Below are positions 46,091-55,944 of a stretch of 64,000 nucleotides of DNA, one piece after another. The position numbers and the translations under genes were made by a program. Origin of the DNA: BOG-224 sp963783505 (lineage in GTDB: Bacteria; Acidobacteriota; Terriglobia; Bryobacterales; Bryobacteraceae); assembly GCA_963783505.1 (NCBI GenBank), contig CAWAOP010000017.1, forward strand, positions 1 to 64,000, written 5' to 3'. Position 1 is the first letter of the stretch; every line of letters starts with the position of its first letter. A model generated the notes under the pieces. The model saw only the letters and a program-made list of their open reading frames with translations, was not told the DNA's origin and did not search any database.

Positions 46091-47509
46091 TCATTGCGCG
46101 AACAGTTGCGGCGCAAACTCGCTGAGGTAGTCGCGCCAGTTGAGCCAAGTATGCGCGCCCTGGCTTTCCTTGAACACCGGGTTGAACTTGTGCTTCTTCA
46201 GGATGTCCACCGTGGCTTTGCTGCTGGTAATCAAACCATCGTCCACGCCCGTGCTTAGCCAGATGAGCCTGGTTCCCTTCTTCAGCGCGGCGTTGTCCAG
46301 ATCCGCTTTGTGAGTCGTCTCCCAATCCGGTTGTGGAGTCTGAGCCGCGGGCGCTGGAGCCGCCGGAGCCGCGCCCCGTCCCGCCGCCGCTCCCGGAGCG
46401 GCCGGAGGCGCCGCGCCGCGTCCGCCGCCCAGAGTCGCGCCGGAACTGAAGACGCCGATATACGCGAAGTGATCCAGATGCATGAATCCGATATCGAGCG
46501 TCTGCATTCCTCCCATGGAAAGGCCGGCGATGGCGCGGTGCGCGCGATCGGCGATCGTCCGGTAATGCTTCTCCACGTAGGGCAGCATATCGGTCATGAA
46601 CTCGTTGGTAAAGGGACTGCCGGCGGATGCCGTGGGGGCCGCGCCAGGGGCCGCGGCAGCCGGCGGGCCGAATGCATTCGTTCCAGGCTGATGCCCAGCC
46701 GGCATGACAATGATCATCGGCTTCGCCTTCTTGGCCGCAATCAGATTGTCGAGAATGAAACCTGCGCGGCCAACCGAAGTCCAGGAGTCGTCGCAATCCC
46801 CGGCTCCGTGCAGCAAATAGAACACCGGGTATTTCACGGTGTTCGTCTCATAGCCCGGCGGCGTGTAGATGTGCATGCGGCGCATCGTCTTCAGCGCCGA
46901 GGAGTAGTAGTAGATGGAAGCCACCGCGCCGTGCGGCACGTCTTGTTTGTTGTCCATGAAGTCGCGGCCCGGCACATAGAACACGCTCCAGTTGCTCCCG
47001 TTCGATTCGCTGAGCCCGGCGTTGACCGGATCGAGCGTGCGTACGCCATCCACCATGAACACATACCGGAACGCGCCGGCCGGCGCGGGGCCGACTGTGG
47101 CCTCCCATACGCCCTGCGCGTTCACCGTAAACTGTTGGCCTCCCCGTCCGGCCGCGGGTTGGGCCGCGGCCGCGAAAGCCGGAGCGGCCGCCGCGCCTGG
47201 AGCCGCCGCTGGGGCAGCGCCGCGGCCCGGCGCCGGTCCGGCGGGACCGGGAATATCGCTAGCGCTCAACGTAACCGATTGGGCCCGCGGCGCCACAATG
47301 CGAAACACAACGCGACTATCCGGAAGGACCTCCGGTGAGACCACGGTGGGACCTCGCCCGCCGCCCCCACGCCCTGCCTGCGCGCCACGCCCGGCGGCCG
47401 GTTGCGCGGCCGGCGCAGCCGGCGCAGCCTGCGCCCACACCGGCGATGCTGGGACCAGCAGCGCCAGAGCCACGGCTAGGACTCGTACGATTGCTCTGTA
47501 ATGAGACAT
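46091..47509 (-). CDS. Secreted esterase D-like hydrolase with several low-complexity linkers
   Basis: 472 residues from the ATG at 47509, which has a strong ggaggat ribosome site; the longer frame from 47665 lacks one. Leader MSHYRAIVRVLAVALALLVP. A Gly/Ala/Arg linker (GRGAQAGRGGGGRG), an E-set domain interrupted by a second Ala/Pro-rich stretch, then the esterase core: IYTPPGYETNTVKYPVFYLL, GAGDCDDSWTSVGRAGF, nucleophile elbow GLSMGG, His in SQGAHTWLNWRDY. A third linker (GGGRGAAPPAAPG...) lies after the nucleophile, a different place from the paralogs. Together with the gene at 44700 it forms a two-gene set separated by 50 bp. Confidence 0.85.
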   Translation of the reverse strand: MSHYRAIVRVLAVALALLVPASPVWAQAAPAAPAAQPAAGRGAQAGRGGGGRGPTVVSPEVLPDSRVVFRIVAPRAQSVTLSASDIPGPAGPAPGRGAAPAAAPGAAAAPAFAAAAQPAAGRGGQQFTVNAQGVWEATVGPAPAGAFRYVFMVDGVRTLDPVNAGLSESNGSNWSVFYVPGRDFMDNKQDVPHGAVASIYYYSSALKTMRRMHIYTPPGYETNTVKYPVFYLLHGAGDCDDSWTSVGRAGFILDNLIAAKKAKPMIIVMPAGHQPGTNAFGPPAAAAPGAAPTASAGSPFTNEFMTDMLPYVEKHYRTIADRAHRAIAGLSMGGMQTLDIGFMHLDHFAYIGVFSSGATLGGGRGAAPPAAPGAAAGRGAAPAAPAPAAQTPQPDWETTHKADLDNAALKKGTRLIWLSTGVDDGLITSSKATVDILKKHKFNPVFKESQGAHTWLNWRDYLSEFAPQLFAQ

Positions 47510-47820
47510 GCGTATCCTCCTGAACTCCACCATACAGTCTATGCCCAGTACAGCCCCGTGCGCACGGTGATTTGACGGGCCCGGCTCCCACAAACCGCGG
47601 CCGCGCGAGTTCGTCTTCGTGCCACCACCGACAGGACGCGATCGGGAGCCATCGACCGCGACCATTCGCCGAGCGCCGCCGTTTGGGCTCCCGAGGCAAA
47701 GCGTGTAAGAAGAAGGTTAAGAACGTTAAATTCCGTGGCAACCCGAAACATGCGCGGTATAGGACTCGCCATTACCAGTGAAAGGCGTTGAGCTGGTGAA
47801 GCCCGGACGAGTCGAAGATT
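47510..47820. other. 311-bp divergent intergenic region
   Basis: Holds the promoter of the esterase at 47509 and of the small gene at 47821. No clear promoter boxes, repeats or RNA structure recognised. The plus-strand frame starting at 47778 overlaps the small gene in another frame and is judged a shadow. Confidence 0.45.
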
Positions 47821-48132
47821 ATGGCCCACATGCAAAGTCCTCCCGCGAAGATCGCGCCGGAGCATCAATCGCTTTCGGACCTGCGCCGCAGAACGGACTG
47901 GCAGCTCGTGGTCCTTGCACGCTTGGAAATAAATCTTTCGCTGAGCCTCGCGCGCGGCGGCTCGCTCGCCGAGGCCGAAGCCAAGCTAACGGAGGCCGGC
48001 ACGTTTATCGGCGTGGCGCGAACTTCGCTGCGTCAGCGGCGGAAACTCGAAGGGCTGCTCGTCAGCGCGAGGCAGAATATCGCGAGCTCCAAGACCTTGC
48101 CCCCGATCATCGCCCATCCCGCCTGCCGCTGA
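47821..48132 (+). CDS. Small helical protein of unknown function
   Basis: 103 residues. After a polar start (MAHMQSPPAKIAPEHQSLSD) the chain is a run of amphipathic helices: RTDWQLVVLARLEINLSLSL, LAEAEAKLTEAGTFIGVARTS, QRRKLEGLLVSARQNIA. The helix-turn-helix pairs with A/L/G spacing suggest one or two TPR-like hairpins. No cysteines in a motif, no signal peptide, no membrane segment. It converges with the GH127 gene. The sensible amphipathic pattern makes it more credible than the overlapping frames; I do not recognise the family. Confidence 0.55.
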   Translation: MAHMQSPPAKIAPEHQSLSDLRRRTDWQLVVLARLEINLSLSLARGGSLAEAEAKLTEAGTFIGVARTSLRQRRKLEGLLVSARQNIASSKTLPPIIAHPACR

Positions 48133-48166
48133 GATACATCGACGAATTGAATCACTCCCTGACGCG

Positions 48167-50653
48167 CTATGCGCGCTGAATCCAAATTAGCGATGCGACC
48201 GGCCGCGCCGGCCGTTGGCCCTGCGGCCCGCCCCCTTGCGGAGGCTGCGGCGGCGGAGCCGCTCCCAGGTACTGTGAGGGCTCGGCGGCTTGCGGACCCG
48301 CTTCGGGAGTCAGATCCTTGTCCCGGTTGATGCGCGTATAGTTCGGAATCGCAACGAGCGGGCTTCCATCGGCGAACTCTCCCTTGATCACCGTGACGCC
48401 GCCCAGCAAATCCGCGCGCCACTCTGTGGTCAGCTTGGGATCCGCGCCAAGCGCCTTCGCGATGTCCTGATCCACGCGTTCGATGTTATAGAGAAGCGGA
48501 CCGTACCGGATCGCCGCTTTTCCTTTCAGCGCCGCGATTTGGTCCGACGGCTTGAGGATCTGAACCTTGAGAGGAAGTTCCAACTGGATCTTGTCGCCGG
48601 CCTTCCAATTCCGTGTGATTGCCGCGTAGCCCTTCTGGATCGCGGGCTTCACCGCCGTCCCATTGACGGCCAGCGACACGATCCCGTTGACTTCCGGCGC
48701 CGGCGTGTAAAGCTTGCTGGTGGTCCGATTCGGGACGCGCAGCCGCACCGTGAAGTTCTTCGTGACCTTAGGGTTCACCGTGATCGCAACCTTCCCGCTC
48801 CACGGATAATCCGTCTCCTGCACCATCTCGATATCGGTCCCAGCCGCGTTTTCCAGCGTGATGGAGCTGCCGATGTACAGATTGACGTACACGCCGTCCG
48901 GCGCTTTCGCGTAACTCCAGGTCGGCGCCATGAGCAGGGTGCGCGGAATGTTGCCCACGCAGCACGGGCAGGAGTGCCACGAGTTCCGCCTGGCGTTAGC
49001 GTCGAGAGGGTTCGTGTAATAGAAGTAATTTCCGGTCAGGTCCGTGGCCCCCAGCAGAGCGTTGTAAAGCGTCTCTTCGTAATTGTCCACGTAGCGTGCA
49101 TCGTGGTAGGCGAGGTTCATCTTCCAGTGGAAGAAGACCATGCCGCAACTGGAGCACGACTCGCAGTACGCGTTGTTCCGTAGCGAGTAATTCGGGCCGA
49201 ACCCTTCGGACGTCTCTCCGCTTCCGATTCCGCCCGTCACGTAATATTTCTTGTCGACAATGTTATTCCACAGCGATTTCACGGCGCTCTGGTAATCCGG
49301 GTCGTGCGTCTCCACGGCCACGTCCGCCATGCCCGAGTACGTGTAGGTCGCGCGCACCGCGTGTCCCACGGCCTCGTACTGCTGGGTCACCGGCAAATGG
49401 CTCTGGTCGTATTCCTGGCGGTCGCGTGCCGGGATCCGCGGCGGCCGTGTAGCGGCAGTCCAGCAGGAACTTCGCGGTTTGAATGTACCGGTCGCCCTTG
49501 CCGCCGCCTTCCGTGTCGTTTACGAAACGGCCGAATCGCACAAGCGCCTGCTCCATTTCCTGGTGCCCGTCGTACCACGGCTTCTTGGGAGCCGGGCCGA
49601 GGTGGTTCGACCAGCAGTCCGCGAGTTTCTTCGCCGCGTTGTACAGCCGCGCGTCCTTCTTCTCGGTCATCTGGTAATGGTTGATGGCGGATTCCAGGAA
49701 GTAGCCCGCCGGTGTAGCCTTCGTGGTCTCCGCGATGCGCCGGATCCCAATGCTCAAACTTGCTGCTCTCTGCGATTCCCCCGCCGCGGCCGCCGGCCGG
49801 TCCAGCGTGAACGCCGTTTGAAGGTAGCCCTCGGGCTCCTGCGCCGCCAGAATCTTGGGGATCCAATCTTCCAGCGTGGCGCGGAACTTCCTTGCGCGCG
49901 GATGATCTCCTGGTCGCCCTGCGGGTCCATCATCAACGCGATGCTCATGGCCTCCACGGTCTGATGCACCCATGCGTTCGAGAACACGAAGCCCTTATGC
50001 AATCCGGCCGGTTCGCCGCGCAGCTTTTTGCCCGCCTCAATGAAGTTGTCGATTCCGCCCGGGCCAAGCGTGACATCGTTGCGGCTGATGACCTCGATGC
50101 AATGCGGGATCCAGCTTACGATCAGCGCCTTGGCCCGCGCATTCCAGAGCCGGCTGTCGATCTTGAACCGCCTGGCGTAAACCGCTTCGAGTTGCTTCGC
50201 CGGAGGCGGCTCGTCCACGGAGACGTGCAAGATGGAAGAGCTTTTCGTCTGCGCCGTTATCCGCCGTCAGCCTTCAAACGTACTCGCCGGGAGCCGTGAA
50301 CGTGGCCGTGGTTTCGAGCGCCTTGGCATCCGCGAAGCGCACTTCGCCGGGACCGGATACCTTGCCCAGACCGTGGTAGGCGCGGGCAGGTTGGGAGCCG
50401 GCGCGGCGGGCGGCGTTTGCGGGTTCGGCGGCCCTGCCATGCGGACCGGCCGCGGCGGATCGCCGTATCCCGCCCAACCGCGCAGGTACGTCTTTCCGGG
50501 CAGGACTATCGCGCGATCAATCCCCGCAACCGCGTTCAGCGGCGCTTCACCGGCCGCCATCGCGCAACCGACAATCGCCGTATTCAGAACGGGAACGATC
50601 GCCGTAGTGGCGATGGCCTTTGCGACGGCGGCGAAAATCTCGCGCCGGGACAT
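48167..50653 (-). CDS. GH127 beta-L-arabinofuranosidase-type enzyme, frame broken at several places
   Basis: ATG at 50653 gives a Tat-type leader (MSRREIFAAVAKAIATTAIV). An Ig-like N-terminal domain (AIVLPGKTYLRGWAGYGDPP; LETTATFTAPGEYV) precedes the catalytic alpha/alpha barrel: LWNARAKALIVSWIPHCIEV, AAQEPEGYLQTAFTLD, KKYYVTGGIGSGETSEGFGP, the hallmark NAYCESCSSCGMVFF and HSCPCCVGNIPRTL. These Glu and Cys residues form the zinc-thiolate site of GH127, in which a Cys is the nucleophile. Frame breaks lie near 50390, 50232, 49890 and 49430, plus an in-frame stop at 50274-50276. About 828 residues if repaired. It should release L-arabinofuranose from arabinan or hydroxyproline-rich glycans. Confidence 0.8.
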
Positions 50654-50791
50654 GCCTGAAGCGTTCGAAGCGTCACCCACAACGTCACCTCTCGGATTGG
50701 AATTCCGTACTAGAAATGCGAACTTATTCTCTCGCGTGGCGCTCTTCTCCGCAACTTCGGGAGCCGGCAAGGTCCGGCCGCGCCGGCGTGT

Positions 50792-52575
50792 TTAACGCGG
50801 GCTCACTGTCATGCTCGACCGGTGACCCGTAACCGTCTCCCAATAGTCGATCCAACTTTCCCGAATGCCATTGGTTCGCTCGATCAGCTCGGGGCTGGGT
50901 TTTTGGCCGTGCTCTACAATCATCACCATCCCTGTGTTGAACTTCTTCTGAGAGTGATCGACGTCGGGCTGTCGCGGACCGCCCACGGCGATCACGTCGT
51001 CAATCGTTACCTTGGTCCGGTTGGCTTTGAAAATGGGATGGCCGTTCTTATCCCTCCCCGCCGGAGTCAGATTCCGCAAGATGAAGAAGTCCGGCACTTC
51101 CGTGGGCGCAATCAGGCCCATGAGGTAGAGGTCCAGATAGGAGTAGCCTGTGGCCGGCACGTAGTAGTCGTCGTCCAGTTGCGTGAACGTGCCATCGTAG
51201 TTGTCTTGCCAGACGCCGCCGCCCATGGCCGACGCTTCCGTGGGCCGCTGATACGGGAACGCGACCGGAGCCTGCAATCCGCGCGCCCAGTGCGTGGGTC
51301 CGAGCGGAATGGTCTCCCCATTCACCTTCGCCGAAACGAACGCCGACCAGCGATGGCCCAGTTCATGCCCGATCTGTGACATGGCGTAATCGTAGGGCGG
51401 GATGAGGCCGTCCGGTGTGCGTTCTCCCAGTTGATGCGCATAAGTCGCGATGTTGCGCGGGTTCTATCCGACATCCTCGCGGGCGGCCGTTCCTGCATCT
51501 GGTTCGATCCCACGTAAACCGGCTGGATGAACTCCCATTGGAATCGACCCTGAGTGCAATAGTTTTCCAACCCACGCTGGTTTGCCCCGATTCCCGTGAC
51601 TGAAACCGGCGACAGGCCAGGGCCGTTCGGCCCGTCGCTCGGCGTGCCCGCCTCCTGGTTGTCCACTCGGAAATCCGAATAGTACGTGAGGAAATCGAAC
51701 TTATCTCCGAGCGCTTTAATGACCGTGCAAGCCAGATCGCGTGAATTGGGTAGAGCCAGGTAATGAAACGCCTCGTACGCGACGGTGAACGGGCCATCGG
51801 TCAGTTTCAAGCTGGAGAGATCCACCTCGGGGCCTCTAAAGCCGCTGGGTGTGACCGTACCTGTCTCCCCAGCCGCGCCGGAATTGACCTTCGGATAAAC
51901 TCCGACGATGGCGTCCTTAGCCGTTACGCGTTCATAGGACATCTCGATCGAGCCGTCTTTCCGCAGCACCGCCTGGAAACGGTTGACAGTCGGAGTCCAC
52001 GTGAAATCCTGAATGTTGCCAACCGGCTCGGACAGACTCCATGTGATTACCGCGCGATCATCGAGTTCCTTGAAATAGCGAGCCCCGGTCATCCGCGGCT
52101 TAAAGAAAGTACAGATCGCCGGGACGCCGTCGATGAGCGTCCGCGCCGCCCGCTGCAGTTGCGCGAACCGGTCAATCGCGAGTTCAGCGCCATCCGGCGC
52201 GCCGAAGCTGATGGTCCCTGTCAATCCTACCGTCAACGACTGCCACTCTTTTCCGGAGAATGGGAAAGAGAACTTGTTCAGATTCGCGCGCGACCCGCTC
52301 ATCTGCGGCCCGAAATCGGAGTCCCATTGCAGAGGCACGTTCTCTACCCGGTATGCCGATCCGTCCCGATTGAATCGCACGGTGCGCCCGGCTAAGTCGA
52401 AGAAATTAGCTTTGCCCAGCGCGCCTTCATCCAGCGTCATCACGATCAGATCGCCCTGAGTAGAGATTGTCCCGATCGAATGCCCCGGCGCCTGCCGCCC
52501 TTGCGCCGCTGCATGAGCGACCGCGAATGAAAGTGCAACTAAGACGCCGCTGAGGAGACGGCTGCCTGCCTGCAT
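50792..52575 (-). CDS. Secreted HELGH-type putative zinc metalloprotease, one frameshift
   Basis: Start chosen at the ATG 52575 (MQAGSRLLSGVLVALSFAVA). The first ~370 residues are beta-rich (TVRFNRDGSAYRVENVPLQW, LTVGLTGTISFGAPDGAELA, DGSIEMSYERVTAKDAIVGV) and end in NQMQERPP. After a slip near 51465 the chain goes on with NIATYAHQLGERTPDG, IPPYDYAMSQIGHELGHRW and LYLMGLIAPTEVPDF. HELGH is a zinc-binding HExxH motif; a third ligand could be the Glu/Asp in YSYLDLYLMGL. About 594 residues. A peptidase acting outside the cytoplasm is likely, but the family is not one I can name and a structural role is possible. Confidence 0.68.
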
Positions 52576-52657
52576 CGTGCGACCTCCCATTGACCAGTGT
52601 AATCATCCGGAACAAGAAAGCGGACGCTCCGTCGATCGTGACGGCGGCCACAACGAC

Positions 52658-54295
52658 TCACGAATAAATCCCCGGCGCCTCTTGTCCCGTCGCCTGGACA
52701 TATTCCACGTAGGATCCCGGATAGACATGCGGGTGGCTGTCCGCGCCGCTCTTACCGCCCAATTCCAGCACCCGCGAGCCGAGGCCGCGCAGAAACATGC
52801 GGTCGTGCGATACGAATACCATCGTGCCTTCGAAGTCCTTGAGCGCTTCCACCAGCATCTCCTTGGTGGCCAGGTCCAGGTGATTGGTCGGCTCGTCCAG
52901 CACCAGGAAATTCGGTGGATTGTAGAGCATCCGCGCTATCGCCAGGCGCGATTTTTCGCCGCCGGAGAGCGCCCGGATGGGTTTATCGACATCGTCCCCG
53001 GAGAACTGGAACGCGCCCGCCAGCGTGCGAAGCGCGCCGATGGTCTCCTGCGGAAAATCGTTCTGCAATTGCTCGAAGACGGTCAGATCGGGATTGAGCA
53101 CGTCGAGCGATTGCTGCGCGAAATATCCCATGACGAGGCTCGCTCCCAATCGAATGCTGCCGGAGTCGGGCGTGGCGGCGCCGGCGATCATCTTGAGCAG
53201 CGTGGTCTTGCCCGCGCCATTCCTGCCCATCACGGCCCAGCGTTCTCCGCGGCGGATGGTGAGGCTGAAGCCGTCGTAGATCACGCGCGATCCGTAGCTC
53301 TTGTGCAGATCTTCGATCACCGCCACCTGGTCGCCCGAGCGCGGCGGGACGCGAAAGTCGAACTTCACCACCTGCCGCCTTTTGGGCAGTTCGATTTTCT
53401 CGATCTTATCGAGCGCCTTGATGTGGCTCTGCACCTGGGCCGCCTTGGCGGCGTGCGTTCTGAAGCGGTCGATGAAGCGCTGCTCCTTGGCGAGCATGGA
53501 TTGCTGCCGGGCGAAAGCCGCCTGCTGATTCGCTTCGCGGATGGCGCGCTCGCGCTCGTAGAAATCGTAGTCGCCCGAGTAGGTGACGATCTCGCCCGCA
53601 TCGATCTCGGCGATCCTGGAGACCAGCCGGTTCATAAACTCGCGGTCGTGCGAGGTCATGAGCAGCGCGCCGGGAAACGATCGGAGGAACTGCTCCAGCC
53701 AGATGATGGACTCGATGTCGAGGTGATTCGTGGGTTCGTCCATCAGCAGCACGTCGGGCCTGGCCAGCAGCACCCGCGCCAGCGCCACGCGCATCTTCCA
53801 GCCGCCCGATAGGGCCCCTACGTCGCCATCAATCTGATCGTCCCGGAATCCCAGGCCGTGCAGCACCTCGCGCGCCTGCGCTTCCAGCGCATAGCCGCCC
53901 AGGTGCTCGTACTCTTCCTGCACGTCGCCGAACCGCGCGAGGATGCTATCCATCTCGCCGGCCTGCTCCGGATCGTCCATCGCGCGATGCAGTTCCTCGA
54001 GTTCATGATGCAGATCGCCCACCCGCCCGCTTCCGGCGATGGCCTCATCCAGTACCGACCGGCCCTTCATTTCCTCCACGTCCTGACGGAAGTAGCCGAT
54101 GGTCAACTTCTTCGGTATCGACACCTCGCCCTCGTCGGGGGCTTCCTCGCCGGCCACCATGCGGAAAAGAGTCGTCTTACCGGAGCCGTTGGGACCCACC
54201 AGGCCGACCTTCTCGCCGGGGTTCAATTGAAACGAGGCATCGACAAAGATAAGCTGCTTGCCGTACTGCTTGTGGATGTTGGAGAACGAAATCAT
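52658..54295 (-). CDS. ABC-F family ATPase (translation factor type)
   Basis: 545 residues from the ATG at 54295 (MISFSNIHKQYGKQLIFVDA); the longer frame to 54442 has no family support. Two ABC cassettes in one chain: Walker A GLVGPNGSGKTTLFRM, signature LSGGWKMRVALARVLL, Walker B LLMDEPTNHLDIESI; then a linker (~265-320, RFRTHAAKAAQVQSHIKALD) and the second cassette GRNGAGKTTLLKMIAG, LSGGEKSRLAIARML, LVLDEPTNHLDLATKEML. No membrane domain, so not a transporter. ABC-F proteins bind the ribosomal E site and act in translation or antibiotic protection; the linker type suggests the Uup/YbiT-like housekeeping branch. Cytoplasmic. Confidence 0.93.
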   Translation of the reverse strand: MISFSNIHKQYGKQLIFVDASFQLNPGEKVGLVGPNGSGKTTLFRMVAGEEAPDEGEVSIPKKLTIGYFRQDVEEMKGRSVLDEAIAGSGRVGDLHHELEELHRAMDDPEQAGEMDSILARFGDVQEEYEHLGGYALEAQAREVLHGLGFRDDQIDGDVGALSGGWKMRVALARVLLARPDVLLMDEPTNHLDIESIIWLEQFLRSFPGALLMTSHDREFMNRLVSRIAEIDAGEIVTYSGDYDFYERERAIREANQQAAFARQQSMLAKEQRFIDRFRTHAAKAAQVQSHIKALDKIEKIELPKRRQVVKFDFRVPPRSGDQVAVIEDLHKSYGSRVIYDGFSLTIRRGERWAVMGRNGAGKTTLLKMIAGAATPDSGSIRLGASLVMGYFAQQSLDVLNPDLTVFEQLQNDFPQETIGALRTLAGAFQFSGDDVDKPIRALSGGEKSRLAIARMLYNPPNFLVLDEPTNHLDLATKEMLVEALKDFEGTMVFVSHDRMFLRGLGSRVLELGGKSGADSHPHVYPGSYVEYVQATGQEAPGIYS

Positions 54296-54394
54296 TCGAA
54301 CCACCAAGCTAGCAGAGCCGGCGTGGTTGCCGTTCGCAAGAATGCAGGAGAATCGTGGCGGCTCTCGTCTCTTACACTGAGGGAAGGTGGCATT

Positions 54395-54523
54395 ATGAGC
54401 GATGGCCGCGAGGAACGCGAAGAACAGGAGCGGCGCCGGCACGAGGAAAAGCGCCAGGATCGCGAGGACTGGTTAGACCCCGGCGATGCGGACGATTGGG
54501 AGCCGGAGCGAGTGGATTCCTGA
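54395..54523 (+). CDS. Very small, highly charged protein
   Basis: 42 residues starting MSDGREEREEQERRRHEEKR and ending DADDWEPERVDS, made almost only of Glu, Arg, Asp and Lys. A purine-rich site gggaagg lies 6 nt upstream of the ATG. Predicted to be a single charged helix with a flexible acidic tail. It is divergent from the ABC-F gene, 99 bp away. Too short for homology by eye; the composition could also arise by chance in GC-rich sequence, so confidence is limited. Confidence 0.45.
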   Translation: MSDGREEREEQERRRHEEKRQDREDWLDPGDADDWEPERVDS

Positions 54524-54627
54524 GCCAACCCCGGTGCTTGTTGGGGAACAGTGAAACGGCCAGTCACGGAGTTGGAGCCTGCCAGAAAATAAACGTGCCA
54601 GCCAGTACGTCGCTCAGTTCCAGCCGT

Positions 54628-54766
54628 GTATCAGGGCTTGGCTTTAGCCATGCCGAATAGTGACCCACAAAAAAATGGGCTTCAGCCCCTGGTCCGCGCC
54701 ACGCAGCGGCTGAAGCCCTCGCATTTGATTACGCTCTGCGGCACGGCCGAAGCCATGCCCTGATAC
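54628..54766. repeat. Bipartite inverted-repeat element
   Basis: Outer arms gtatcagggc...catgccg (54628-54655) and cggcacgg...tgatac (54739-54766) are inverted over 28 bp with five mismatches. Inside lies a second inverted pair gggcttcagcc/ggctgaagccc. The element fills much of the 407-bp gap between the small charged protein and the aldo/keto reductase; the rest (54524-54627 and 54767-54930) shows no gene. Confidence 0.65.
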
Positions 54767-54930
54767 AATTCGTGCGCTCCGAGACTGCAATGGTTATCCC
54801 GTGACAGTCCCTTAGAGCGGCAATCTGGCGTCTCATCTGAAACTTCAAGCCGGTATGGCGTAAGTTCGAGTCTCCGCGGCCGCGCCGGATCTTCCGGCAA
54901 TTCCCCTCGCCTCCGTTCGACAATAGGAAT

Positions 54931-55924
54931 ATGCGCACAGTCAAGCTTGGCTCGCAGGGAGCCATCGTATCCCGCATGGGACTCGGCTGCATGGGAATGA
55001 GCGAGTTCTATGGTCCACGAAACGACGAAGAATCGGCCGCCACGATTCTTCGCGCGCTCGAACTTGGCGTCACCTTTCTGGATACGGCGGATATGTACGG
55101 CTTCGGCGACAACGAAGAACTGGTCGGCAAAACGATTCGCGAGCGCCGCGGAGAGATCTTCCTCGCCACCAAGTTCGGCAACGTCCGGAAAAAGGACGAT
55201 CCCACGTATTGGCAGGTGAGCGGCCGTCCCGAGTACGTGAAGGCCGCGTGCGAGGCCTCGCTGCAGCGCCTCGGAACGGACCATATCGATCTCTACTACC
55301 AGCACCGCGTCGATAAGCGGGTTCCCATCGAAGAAACCGCCGGCGCCATGGCCGATCTGGTAAAGGAAGGCAAGGTGCGCTACCTGGGGCTTTCGGAAGC
55401 TTCGGCGGCCACCATCCGGCGGGCGCACAAGATTCATCCCATCACCGCGCTTCAAACCGAGTACTCGCTCTTCGAGCGGCACGTCGAACGCGAAATTCTC
55501 CCGGCGCTGCGGGAACTGGGCATTGGCTTCGTTCCCTATAGCCCGCTCGGCCGGGGAATCCTGACCGGCGCGTATGCCAAGCCCGCCGATTTCGCCGAAG
55601 GCGACGTTCGCGGGGTGCGCATGCCGCGCTTCGCAGCGGGGCAACTGGAAACGAATCTGGCGCTGGTGGCGCGCGTCACCGCGCTGGCTAAAAGCAAGGG
55701 CGCGACGGCCGGCCAACTGGCGCTTGCGTGGGTCCTGGCGAAAGGCGAAGACGTGGTTCCGATCCCCGGTACGAAGCGCCGCAAATACCTGGAAGAGAAC
55801 GCCGCGGCGGCGGAGATCCAATCTGAGCCCGGCGGAAGTCGCGGAGCTCGAAGCGGCCGTTCCTCCGGAAGAGGTTTCCGGAGAACGTTACCACGCATTC
55901 GGCCTGGCGGCGATTGACCGCTGA
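54931..55924 (+). CDS. Aldo/keto reductase, frameshift near the 3' end
   Basis: From the ATG at 54931 (MRTVKLGSQGAIVSRMGLGC) the protein runs in frame to about residue 296 (KYLEENAAAAEI). A one-base slip near 55819 then hides the normal end NLSPAEVAELEAAVPPEEV ... GLAAIDR, which stops at 55924. ~330 residues. Signatures: GVTFLDTADMYGFGDNEELV (Asp, Tyr), IFLATKFGNVRKKDDP (Lys), DLYYQHRVDKRVPIEE and VVPIPGTKRRKYLEEN (NADP-phosphate binding). About 60% like the reductase at 43634 by eye. Likely an NADPH-linked reductase of sugars or aldehydes. It is 20 bp upstream of the MscS gene. Confidence 0.88.
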
Positions 55925-55944
55925 GCGAAGAATCGAACCCCCCA

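Noticed and set aside
47778..48179. 134-codon plus-strand frame overlapping the small gene at 47821
   Set aside because: Its composition is Arg/Ala/Pro-rich with no helix pattern, while the overlapping frame at 47821 has regular amphipathic helices.
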